From Syntrophaceae bacterium UBA2251 (GTDB lineage Bacteria; Desulfobacterota; Syntrophia; Syntrophales; UBA2251), in contig DDXV01000071.1 in assembly GCA_002347815.1 (NCBI GenBank), positions 1-11,732 on the forward strand: 11,732 nt of DNA. The letters are read 5' to 3'. This document shows, piece by piece, positions 1 to 7,541 of this stretch (the stretch's first letter is position 1; the number at the start of each line of letters is the position of its first letter). The notes beneath the pieces are model-generated. The model was not told where the DNA came from. It did not search any database and worked only from the letters and a program-made list of their open reading frames with translations. The translations under genes were made by a program, and so were the position numbers.

Positions 1-24
1 GCGCACAAAATCCAGTCCAGATCC
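1..24. repeat. Terminal direct repeat, left copy (identical to 11709-11732)
   Basis: The first 24 bases of the window are identical, in the same orientation, to the last 24 bases. The repeat lies inside the cytochrome b coding sequence, and the reading frame passes from one end to the other without a break. This is what a circular sequence, or an assembly cycle written with a short end overlap, looks like. It is seen directly; the cause is inferred. Confidence 0.9.
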
Positions 25-278
25 TCCGGCATCGAAAAGACGCCCGCCTCCTTCCACCACATCCGGATCGCCCCGTACAGCGCAAACGCAAAAACGATCC
101 CCGTGAAGTTGTGGACGTACTTCAACGCCTTCAATCCCCCGAAGAAGCTCCCGATGAAGTTGAACGTGTGGAACATCATCCCCAGCCCCGTCAAGCACAG
201 GACCAGGCAGGAAATCGCCAGACCCCAGTGGGTCAACCGCTCAAATGCGTCCGTCGCCTGAATCATGCCCTTCTTCAT
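1..278 (-). CDS. fdnI: Formate dehydrogenase-N gamma subunit (cytochrome b556), N-terminal part, cut by window edge
   Basis: Membrane di-haem cytochrome b that passes electrons between the FdnGH Fe-S chain and the quinone pool. This piece holds residues 1-92, starting at ATG 278-276 behind a purine-rich AGGAAGGGGG inside the end of fdnH (2-nt gap, so translational coupling is likely). It shows two hydrophobic segments (about residues 19-36 and 55-73). His17 (in THW) and His56 (in VHN) match the haem ligands His18 and His57 of E. coli FdnI. The frame is open to base 1. Through the 24-base end overlap it continues exactly in frame into the piece at 11315-11732, giving 223 aa in total against 217 for E. 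coli FdnI. Family assignment is firm; that the two pieces are one physical gene is inferred from the overlap. Confidence 0.93.
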   Translation of the reverse strand, partial: MKKGMIQATDAFERLTHWGLAISCLVLCLTGLGMMFHTFNFIGSFFGGLKALKYVHNFTGIVFAFALYGAIRMWWKEAGVFSMPEDLDWILC

Positions 279-280
279 GG

Positions 281-1072
281 CTATGCACCCCCTTCCTTGG
301 TATTGACGTCGTCATCGGGGGTTTTCGGCCCGTGGATGATGTAGTGCAGGAACGACCCCGCCAGGACCCCGCCCGCCGCCAGCAGGCTCAACGGCTTCAG
401 GAAATCCTTCCAAACGATGATCGCCGCCGGAACCCGCGGATGCTTCGGAAGTTCGTCGTAAACGCCGACCTTCTCCGGGAGGACGTACAGGACGTGCGTC
501 CCGTCCACGAACTTGTCCCCGTAAACGGAGGCGTCCCCGCCCAGTTCCTTGGCCCGCTTGTAGGCGGCCTTGATCATCTTGTCCTTGTCCCCGAAGGTCA
601 GCGCCCCCGTGGGACAGGCCTTCACGCACGCCGGCAGCAGGTCCGCCCGCAGCCGGCTTTCGCACAGGTCGCACTTGTAGATCTTGTCGGTCAACCCGTC
701 GTACCGGGGGATCTCGAAGGGACACGCGCTCACGCATTCCTTGCAGCCGATGCACTTCTCCTTGATCAGGCCCACCGTGCCGAACTCCGTGTAGTGCAGG
801 GCGCCCGAGGGGCAGACCTTGACACAGGCCGAATCGGTGCAGTGCATGCAGCCGTCCTTCCGGAACAGCCACTTGAGCGTCCCGGTCTTGTCCACGACCT
901 CCTGGAACCGGATGAGCGTCCAGGTATTCCACTGCAGGTCCGGGGGATTCTGATACGTCCCGCGGTTCTTCGTCTGCCGGGCGGGCATCTGGTTCCACTG
1001 CTTGCAGGCCAGTTGGCAGCCCCGGCAACCGGTGCATTTCGAAACGTCGATGAGTTTGATTTTTTCAGTCAT
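281..1072 (-). CDS. fdnH: Formate dehydrogenase-N beta subunit, four [4Fe-4S] cluster electron-transfer protein with C-terminal membrane anchor
   Basis: Carries electrons between the selenomolybdo-subunit FdnG and the cytochrome b FdnI on the periplasmic face. The 263-aa protein has four ferredoxin-type cysteine sets: C13/C16/C19/C23, C75/C78/C83/C87, C107/C110/C113/C117, and C134/C137/C149/C153, enough for four [4Fe-4S] clusters. A single hydrophobic helix near residues 224-246 (FLKPLSLLAAGGVLAG then FLHYII) is the membrane anchor typical of FdnH/FdxH. It has no signal peptide of its own, and the family is known to be exported together with the Tat-signal catalytic subunit. It starts 5 nt after the fdnG stop, with a GGGGGTG ribosome site inside the fdnG end, and stops 2 nt before fdnI. 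It is slightly shorter than E. coli FdnH (294 aa), which I read as normal variation. Confidence 0.95.
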   Translation of the reverse strand: MTEKIKLIDVSKCTGCRGCQLACKQWNQMPARQTKNRGTYQNPPDLQWNTWTLIRFQEVVDKTGTLKWLFRKDGCMHCTDSACVKVCPSGALHYTEFGTVGLIKEKCIGCKECVSACPFEIPRYDGLTDKIYKCDLCESRLRADLLPACVKACPTGALTFGDKDKMIKAAYKRAKELGGDASVYGDKFVDGTHVLYVLPEKVGVYDELPKHPRVPAAIIVWKDFLKPLSLLAAGGVLAGSFLHYIIHGPKTPDDDVNTKEGGA

Positions 1073-1077
1073 TTATC

Positions 1078-4000
1078 TCACCCCCTTTTCACGACGTTGA
1101 CCATGAAGGCTTTGGTCTCGGGAATCATCGTGTTCGCATCGCCGATGGTCGGTGTAAGGAGATTCGCCGCGTCGCCGCGGGTGAAGACTTCGGGCTTCTT
1201 ATCCCCGTCGGCGTACTTCCGGTCGGCGGAGGTAATCCAGCCGAAGTGCCAGGGGATGCCCACCTCGTGGATGGTCGTCCCGTCGATATCGAACGGCTTG
1301 AAGCGCGGAGTGACGATCGCGACCGCCTCCACCTCGCCGCGGGCGGATTTGACGACGACCCGCTCGCCGTTTTTGAAGCCCCGTTCCTTGGCCAGTTCCT
1401 GGCTGATCTCCACCCAGAGTTCCGGCTGCATTTCCGCGAGCCACGGGCACCAGCGGGTGAGCACACCCGTCTGCCAGTGTTCGCTGATCCGGTAGGTGCT
1501 GCAGATGAAGGGGAACCGCGGATCGCAGCTGTCGACGCCGGAATACTTGTCCAGATCCGATCCGACGCCGGTCTTGTCGAAGCGCTTGATGGCGGGGTTG
1601 TTCTTCTGGGGCGACAGGAGGTTCTTCTCCACGGGGCACTCCAGCGGTTCATAGTGCTCCGGGAAAGGACCGTCCGCCAGCCCAGGTCCGAAGAGGCTCG
1701 CCACGCCGTCCGGCTTCATGATGAAGGGCGGCCGGCCCGAACCCGGGTCGCCGGCGCCGTCCGGCACGTCGCCGACCCATTTCTCGCCGTTCCAGGCGAT
1801 GACGGCGCGCTTGGGATCCCAGGGCTTGCCCGTCGGATCGACGGAGGCCCCGTTGTAGATGATCCGCCGGTTGACCGGCCAAGACCAGGCCCATTCGGGG
1901 CAGAGGCCGAGACCGGTGGGATCCTTCGTTGCCCGGCGCATGGGCAGAATGCCCTTGTCGCCCGTAACGGACCCGCAGTAGATCCAACAGCCGGACGAGG
2001 TCGAGCCGTCGTCCTGGAGCCAGGCGAAGGTCGGCACGAGATCGCCCTTCTTGAATTCCTTGAACTCGCCCTTCTTGGTCGGGTTCTCCAGCTTCTTGTC
2101 CTCGAGGAAGAAGCCGTTGATCTCCGCCGCCACCATCCGCGGTTCATAGTGGAAGTGGCCGGCAACGGTCTTGGTGCCGTAGGGCCAGGTCAGCTTGGTG
2201 ACGGCCTCCTTCAGGGGGCCGCCCTCCTTCTCGTAGAGCGCCTTGACCTTGAAGAAGATCTCGCTCATGATGTCGCCGTCGGGCAGGGCCTCTCCCGGCG
2301 GATTGACGGCCTTGTAGCGCCACTGCTGGAGACGGCCGCTGTTGGCGATGCTCCCCTCCTTTTCGACGGAGGAGGCGCAGGGCAGCATGAAAACCTCGGT
2401 CTTGATCGTCTTGGGATCCATGCCGGGGCCGCGCCAGAAGGAGCCGGTCTCGTTGTCGAAGAGGTTGACGTTGACCATCCAGTCGAGCTTGCCGAGCGCC
2501 TGGCGGACCTTGTTGGAGTGGGCGCCGCTGCACGCCGGGTTCATGCCCCAGGCGAAGAAGCCGGTGAACTTGCCCTTGTACATCTGGTCGAAGATCTGGA
2601 GCCACGAGAGATTGGACCCGTCGTCGATCTTCGGCATCAGGGTGTAGGCCTCGTCGAGCGAAACGCCCTTCCCGTAGGTGGACCTCAGGAAACTGGCTAC
2701 GTACTTGGGCTTGTTCTTCCACCAGTTCAGGCTCTTGGCCTCCTTGGTGGAGGGCGTTTCCTTGGCGTTGTAATCTTTGAGCGTCTTCAGGGACGCCTTC
2801 GGCGTGTTCAGGTAGCCCGGCCAGATGTGGAAGAGCAGGCCGTGGTCCGTGGAACCCTGGACGTTGGACTCGCCGCGCATGGCCGCGACGCCGCCGCCGG
2901 CGACGCCCATGTTGCCCAAGAGAAGCTGAATGATGCACATCGCCCGGATGTTCTGAACGCCGACCGTGTGCTGCGTCCAGCCCATCGCATAGAGCTCGAC
3001 GCCGGCCCGGTCCGGCTTGCCGGTCGAGGTGTACAGCTTGTAGACCTCGAGCAGCTTGTCCTGGGGCGTCCCCGTGATCTTCGAGACGACCTCCGGCGTG
3101 TAGCGGGCGTACTGTTTCTTGAGAAGCTGAAACACGCAGTTGGGATTCTTGAGGGTCGGGTCCTTGCTGATGACCCCGCCCCCGCCGGCCTGGTAGGTCC
3201 AGGTCGCCTTGTCGTATTTGCCGTCCTTCATGCCCGAGAAGACGCCGTTGTTGTCGCCGGGGAGTTTGAAGGCCGGATTGACCAGGAAGGAGGCGTTGGT
3301 GTACTGCTTGACGTACTCCTCGAAGTACAGGTTGTTGTCGAGGATGTACTTGATCATTCCGCCCAGGAAGGCGATATCCGTCCCGGAACGGAGGGGGGCG
3401 TAGAGATGGGACTTGGCGGCCGACTGGGTGAACCGCGGGTCCACGCAGATCAGCTTCGCCCCTCTCTTGTCGATCGCCTCCTGGATCCACTTGAAGGAGA
3501 CCGGATGGTTGGAAGCGGGGTTGCTTCCCATGATCAGGATTACATCACTGTTCTTGAAATCGACCCAGTGATTCGTCATTGCGCCGCGTCCGAACGACTC
3601 TGCCAGAGCCGGTACAGTCGGGCTGTGTCAGATCCGGGCCTGGTGTTCGATGTACACCAGACCCAACCCCCGCAGAAATTTCTGATACGTGAAGCACTCT
3701 TCAAGGTCCATGGCGGCGCTGCCGACCGACGCGATTCCCTCGGTGCGGTTGACCACCTCGCCCTTGTCGTTCTTGAATTTGAAGCTCTTGTCCCGGCTCT
3801 GCTTCGTGAGGTGCGCGATGCGCTCCAGGGCCCATTCCCACTCGACCTCCTTCCATTCGGTCGCGTTCGGGGCCCGATAGAGGGGCTTCGTCAGTCGGTT
3901 TTCGTTGACGGCCATCTGGTAGATCGATCCGCCCTTCGAGCACAGGGACCCCTTATTGATCGGGCTGTCCGGGTCCCCCTCCGTGTTGACGACCTTGCCG

Positions 4001-4185
4001 TTGCGCACGGATACGATGATGCTGCACCCGACGGAGCAGTAAGGGCAAACCGTGGTGGTCTCTTTGGCGTACTGGATCTTCAGCGGCTGGGCATAGGCGG
4101 ACACGGGCTTGAGGCTGATGCCGATCCCGCTCGCCGCCAACGTTGCGCCGGAGATCTTCAAGAAACCTCTTCTGCTAACGTCCAT
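1078..4185 (-). CDS. fdnG: Formate dehydrogenase-N alpha subunit, selenocysteine-containing, Tat-exported molybdopterin oxidoreductase
   Basis: Catalytic subunit that interconverts formate and CO2 at a Mo (or W) bis-pyranopterin centre, periplasmic. One 1035-aa protein (E. coli FdnG is 1015 aa) read through an in-frame UGA at 3630-3628 as Sec186. The UGA sits in the family context QARI-Sec-HSPTV, and the following GRGAMTNHWVD matches FdnG. The N-terminus carries a twin-arginine signal (SRRGFLK, residues 4-10) with a likely cleavage after A30-Y31-A32. C47, C50, C54 and C82 bind the proximal [4Fe-4S] cluster. The C-terminal dinucleotide-binding domain is complete, and the gene ends in UGA. Start ATG 4185-4183 is preceded by AAGGAG with 9-nt spacing. 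It is first in an fdnGHI operon. Simple gene calling would split it at 3580-3627 into two ORFs, or call it a pseudogene. Confidence 0.96.
3595..3611 (-). promoter_or_regulatory. Candidate bacterial SECIS hairpin of fdnG
   Basis: On the coding (minus) strand CGGCUCUGGCAGAGUCG folds into a 7-bp stem (one G-U pair) with loop GGC. It begins 16 nt after the UGA, with the loop 23 nt after it, within the distance at which SelB-type SECIS elements lie. A smaller alternative pairing, CC/GG around GGCUCU, looks more like the GGUCU loop of E. coli elements. The hairpin is seen in sequence; its SelB-binding role is inferred. Confidence 0.72.
3628..3630 (-). other. UGA selenocysteine codon (Sec186 of FdnG)
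   Basis: This in-frame TGA on the minus strand occupies the position of the catalytic Sec/Cys of formate dehydrogenases, directly followed by the conserved His (Sec-His). The frame stays open for 849 more codons that encode the remainder of FdnG, so recoding rather than termination is the reading that fits. Confidence 0.94.
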
Positions 4186-4210
4186 AACAAAGCGCTCCTT
4201 TCTGAGAAGT

Positions 4211-4229
4211 GGTAAGATTGCGTCTTACC
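4211..4229 (-). promoter_or_regulatory. Perfect inverted repeat just upstream of fdnG
   Basis: GGTAAGA-TTGCG-TCTTACC: 7-bp perfect arms around 5 bases, 26-44 nt before the fdnG start and 10 nt before its ribosome site. It would fold into a small hairpin in the fdnG leader RNA, or could bind a dimeric protein. No known operator consensus is recognised. Confidence 0.5.
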
Positions 4230-4246
4230 CCGTTTCATCTGTTGCT

Positions 4247-4345
4247 CATCCTCCCGGCCGGTCGCAACGGACGGCGACGGTCGCGCGGGCGTCGCGCCTT
4301 TGCCCGGCGGGGCGCCATCCCCCGAAAACGGCGGCCGGGAGAATG
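4247..4345 (-). ncRNA. Structured 5' leader element of fdnG mRNA (uncharacterised)
   Basis: On the minus strand CATTCTCCCGGCCG (4345-4332) pairs with CGGCCGGGAGGATG (4260-4247), giving a 14-bp closing stem. Its only non-Watson-Crick pair is a U-G wobble that pairs only in the minus-strand RNA. The 71 enclosed bases contain further short stems, such as CCG-TTTT-CGG, GCCC-CGCC-GGGC and GCGCG-ACGCC-CGCGC; the last two lie close together and not every stem need form at once. The element sits between the candidate fdnG promoter and its ribosome site, a riboswitch-like place. I could not match it to the molybdenum-cofactor motif from memory. The stem is seen; the function is inferred. Confidence 0.42.
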
Positions 4346-4442
4346 TTTTGACCGGTGGGGCTTCCACGTTTTTATCCGACCGGCAGTCAGCCGTTCAGCG
4401 AGACGGAAGCGACGTTTTTTAAAGACCTTAAACGACCGCTGC

Positions 4443-4471
4443 CGTATATATTTTTCTCGGTTGAGTGTCAA
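4443..4471 (-). promoter_or_regulatory. Candidate sigma70-type promoter for fdnGHI
   Basis: On the minus strand TTGACA (4471-4466) is followed after 17 bases by TATACG (4448-4443); TATATA at 15-base spacing is an alternative. Transcription would begin near 4436, leaving an unusually long leader of about 250 nt before fdnG. The -35 box is embedded in the palindrome TTGACACTCAA. Confidence 0.55.
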
Positions 4472-4493
4472 GAAAATTCATGAAATCAAGCAC

Positions 4494-4511
4494 TTATGCC
4501 ATTTATGACAT
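4494..4511. promoter_or_regulatory. Tandem 9-base repeat, candidate regulator site in the divergent fdn/fdhF region
   Basis: TTATGCCAT is followed directly by TTATGACAT, two 9-base copies differing at one base. The second copy with the next two bases forms TTATG-A-CATAA, a perfect dyad. It lies between the two divergent promoters. TGACAT recurs at 4592-4597 and 4644-4649. The regulator is unknown. Confidence 0.35.
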
Positions 4512-4590
4512 AATCGATTCCCGTGATCCCGTCCTTATTTCACGGACATAGGCAGGCCCCGTTCCCTTGGGCGGGAAGCGAGGATCGGGG

Positions 4591-4619
4591 TTGACATCCG
4601 GCTTCCGGAGGTGTATGAA
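4591..4619 (+). promoter_or_regulatory. Candidate sigma70-type promoter for fdhF
   Basis: TTGACA at 4591-4596 and TATGAA at 4614-4619 with a 17-base spacer. The start would be near 4626, about 75 nt before fdhF. It points away from the fdnG promoter, so the two formate dehydrogenases would be divergently transcribed from about 120 bp of shared control DNA. Confidence 0.5.
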
Positions 4620-4633
4620 GCCATTTCTGATAT

Positions 4634-4649
4634 ATGTCATTATTGACAT
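4634..4649. promoter_or_regulatory. Perfect inverted repeat downstream of the fdhF promoter, candidate operator
   Basis: ATGTCA-TTAT-TGACAT, 6-bp perfect arms around 4 bases, lying about 8-24 nt past the predicted fdhF transcription start, a common place for a repressor site. The half-site TGACAT also occurs at 4506-4511 and at the -35 box (4592-4597). Which protein binds is unknown. Confidence 0.45.
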
Positions 4650-4700
4650 CAATCATGGTCGTATCGGCCCCGTCGCCGATCGTCATTCCGAGGAGGCAGC

Positions 4701-7397
4701 ATGTCCAGTCAGACGTTTTTACTCGACGGAAAGGAAACGGCCTTCGTCACGGGGCAGATGATCCTCGAGGCGGCGCGGGCCGCCGGCACCCTCATCCCGA
4801 CGCTCTGTTACTTGAAGGGGGAGACGCCCACCGGCGCCTGCCGGGTTTGCCTCGTGGAGGTCGCCGGCGCCCGATCGCTGGTTGCGGCCTGCTCGACGCC
4901 GGTCACGGCGGGCATGGAGGTCCGGACGGACAGCGAACGGGTGCTCAAGACCCGAAAATTGATTATCGAACTGCTTCTGGCGAGCGGCACGCATGACTGC
5001 CTCGTCTGCGAGAAAAACGGCGACTGCCGCCTGCAGGACCTCGCCTACGCCTGCGGGATCCAGACCATGAAATTCACCCCCCGCAATGCCGGTTATCCGG
5101 TCGAGAACGAGAACCCCTTCATCGTCCGCGACTTCAGCCGCTGCATCCTGTGCGGCCGCTGCGTCCAGGCCTGCAACGAGGTCGTCGTGAACCGGGCCAT
5201 CAGCTTCGGCTACCGGGGCTCGGCGAGCAAGATCGTCACCGGCGGCGACCGCCCCTACCATGAAAGCGAGTGCGTCTTTTGCGGCCAGTGCGTCGAGGTG
5301 TGCCCCGTGGGGGCCCTCACGGAGAAGAAGGCCCGCTGGACGGGCCGTCCCTGGGAGACGGAGAAGATCCGGACGACCTGTCCCTACTGCGGCGTGGGGT
5401 GCCAGCAGTGGCTCCACGTCAAGGATGGCCGGATCGGGAAGGTCACGGCCGTGGAGGATGCCGAGCCCAACCAGGGGCGCCTGTGCGTCAAGGGGAGATT
5501 CGGCTACGACTTCATCTACTCCGAGGAGCGCCTGAAGACCCCGCTCATCCGGGAGGGAGAGGGGTTCCGCGAAGCGTCCTGGGACGAGGCCCTGGATCTG
5601 GTGGCCGCGAAATTTAAGGAGATCATCCAGAAAGACGGTCCCGATGCCATCGCCGGCGTCAGTTGCGCCCGGAGCCTCAACGAAGACTCCTATCAGATGC
5701 AGAAATTCTTCCGCGCGGTGATCGGCACGAACAACATCGATCACTGCGCACGGACCTGACACGCCCCCACCGTCGCCGGTCTGGCGACTTCTTTCGGCTC
5801 GGGCGCGATGACCAATTCGTTTGCCGATTTCAAAAAGGCGAAAATGATCATTCTGGTGGGCACCAACATGACCGAGGCGCATCCGGTGGCCTCGACGTTT
5901 GTCAAGGATGCGGTTTTAAACGGCGCCGAATTGATCGTCATGGATCCGCGGCGCACGGAATTGGCCAACATGGCGAATGTTCACGTGCCGCTCAAGGTCG
6001 GTTCGGACGTCGCCCTGATCAATGCGCTGATGAACGTGCTCATCAGCGAAAATCTTTATGATCGAAAATACGTGGAATCCTGCACGACCGGCTTCGAGGA
6101 GCTGAAAAAGAAGGTCATGGAATATCCGCCGGAACGGGCCGCCGAAATCAGCGGCATCCCCGCCGATGCCATTCGCGAGCTGGCCCGCAGGATGGCCGCG
6201 ATCAAACCGGCGATGCTCATGTACACCTTGGGCATTACCGAACATATCTGCGGCGTCAACAACGTGATGTCCTGCGCCAATCTCCAGATGCTTTTGGGCA
6301 ACGTCGGATTCGAGTGCGGCGGCGTCAATCCCCTGCGCGGCCAGAACAACGTCCAGGGCGCCTGCGACATGGGCGCGCTGCCCAACGTCTTCCCCGGGTA
6401 TCAACGGGTGGACAATCCCCAGGCGCGGGAGAAATTCATGAAGGCGTGGAATGTCCCGTCGCTTCCCGAAAAACCCGGCATGATGATGCCGACGATGATG
6501 GAGGGGCTGACCACCGGCAAGGTCAAGGCCTTATATGTCTTCGGCGAGAACCTGGCCAACACCGAGCCGGACATCCACCATGTCGAGCATTGTCTGCAAT
6601 CGGCGGAATTTCTGGTTTGCCAGGACATTTTTCCGACGGAAACGACGCGTTTCGCCCATGTCCTCCTGCCGGCGGCCGCCTGGAGCGAAAATGACGGCAC
6701 CTTCACCAGCAGCGAACGGCGCGTGAACCGTGTGCGGACGGCCAGCGCCGCGCCCGGCGAGGCCAAGCCCAACTGGTGGATCTTCAAGGAACTGGCGAAG
6801 CGGATGGGGCAGGAATGGACCTCCGCGAGCGCTCAGGAGATCTGGGACAATGAACTGTCCGTGCTGGCGCCCTCCATGGCGGGCATCAAGTACGCCCGCC
6901 TGGAAAATGACGGCCTTCAGTGGCCGGCGCCCACGGAAGATCATCCCGGCACCCCGACCCTTCACCGGGACGGGAAATTCACCGGCGGTCTGGGCGTCTT
7001 CAAGGCCATCGACTGGATCCCGCCCGCGGAAGTTCCGGACCAGGACTATCCGCTGGTTCTTTCCACGGGCAGGCGTCTATATCATTATCACACCCGAACG
7101 CAAACGGGACGGTGCGAGGGGCTGAACGACCTGTTGAGCGAGGAGACGGCGGATCTTTCGGCTGCCGACGCCGCCGACTACGGAATCGCGCACGGGGAAA
7201 GGATCTCCGTCCGGTCGCGACGGGGCGAGGTCGTCGTCCGGGCCAACGTGACCGATGCGGTGCCGCCGGGCCTGGTTTGGATGGCCTTTCATTTCCGTGA
7301 AGGCTGCGCCAACTGGCTGACCAATCCGGTTTACGATCCGATCACGCAAACGGCGGAGTACAAGGCCTGCGCGGTACAGATCGCCAAGCTGCGCTGA
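4701..7397 (+). CDS. fdhF: Cytoplasmic formate dehydrogenase alpha subunit with NuoG-like N-terminus, selenocysteine-containing
   Basis: Interconverts formate and CO2 at a Mo/W bis-pyranopterin centre; no signal peptide, so cytoplasmic. One 898-aa protein is read through UGA 5757-5759 as Sec353 (context CART-Sec-HAPTVAGLATSFGSGAM). Order: [2Fe-2S] ferredoxin domain (C36, C47, C50, C64); NuoG-type His/Cys cluster (H98, C100, C103, C109); two [4Fe-4S] sets (C148/151/154/158 and C191/194/197/201); pterin-domain cluster (C227, C230, C234, C262); then catalytic and C-terminal dinucleotide-binding domains. Length and order match the alpha subunit of NAD(P)+ or ferredoxin-linked dehydrogenases. No diaphorase (NuoE/F-like) partner is encoded in the window, so its electron partner is unknown. 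AGGAGG lies 4 nt before the ATG. It would appear as two ORFs (4701-5759 and 5808-7397) if UGA is read as stop. Also called fdhA. Confidence 0.95.
5757..5759 (+). other. UGA selenocysteine codon (Sec353 of FdhF)
   Basis: In-frame TGA at the catalytic position, followed by His as in all Sec/Cys formate dehydrogenases. The downstream 545 codons continue the same protein with the conserved HAPTV and SGAMTNS stretches. Confidence 0.95.
5772..5788 (+). promoter_or_regulatory. Bacterial SECIS hairpin of fdhF
   Basis: GUCGCC-GGUCU-GGCGAC: perfect 6-bp stem with pentaloop GGUCU, beginning 12 nt after the UGA and with the loop 18 nt after it. The GGUCU loop is that of the E. coli fdhF and fdnG elements recognised by SelB. 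The structure and loop are seen directly; the function rests on the known family. Confidence 0.85.
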
Positions 7398-7438
7398 CGG
7401 AAAAAGGCCTTCCCCCCGGAGCCGGTCGCCCCGACGAG

Positions 7439-7456
7439 CCCCCCATCACAGGGGGG
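7439..7456 (+). terminator. C6/G6 hairpin between fdhF and modA
   Basis: CCCCCC-ATCACA-GGGGGG forms a 6-bp stem with a 6-base loop, 42 nt after the fdhF stop. No U-tract follows, so it is at best an unusual terminator or a processing/stability hairpin. Confidence 0.3.
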
Positions 7457-7503
7457 GTAGCGGGGCATGGATAGGCGGGAGTGCATTTTGTGCTATGCTA
7501 AAT

Positions 7504-7519
7504 ATAACACATATGTTAT
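7504..7519. promoter_or_regulatory. Palindromic candidate operator at the modABC promoter
   Basis: ATAAC-ACATAT-GTTAT is a 16-bp dyad with 7 of 8 symmetric pairs, in an AT-rich island 23 nt before the modA start. It overlaps TATAAC (7503-7508), a good -10 box, although I cannot assign a convincing -35. ModE sites in other bacteria are AT-rich dyads at the mod promoter, and a ModE-like gene lies 3 kb away. Assignment to that regulator is inference. Confidence 0.5.
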
Positions 7520-7541
7520 GAAAATCAGGAGGTTGAGGAAA

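Noticed and set aside
3580..3630. A nonsense mutation or pseudogene in fdnG
   Set aside because: The UGA is exactly at the Sec site, the downstream frame is intact, and a hairpin follows at SECIS distance. The same arrangement occurs in fdhF.
1246..4215. A 989-codon open frame on the plus strand opposite fdnG
   Set aside because: It is the antisense shadow of a GC-rich gene. Its translation is low-complexity Gly/Ala/Arg/Val with no domain, while the minus strand encodes full FdnG with all cofactor residues.
4186..4440. A Moco or cyclic-di-GMP riboswitch in the fdnG leader
   Set aside because: A GGGCAAA stretch and the closing stem suggested this, but I could not match the conserved cores of either class, so only an uncharacterised structured leader is reported.
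7467..7541. Upstream ATG of modA giving a 276-aa protein
   Set aside because: No ribosome site precedes it, it would place 25 residues before the signal peptide, and it would cover the candidate operator. ATG 7542 has AGGAGG and an ordinary signal peptide.
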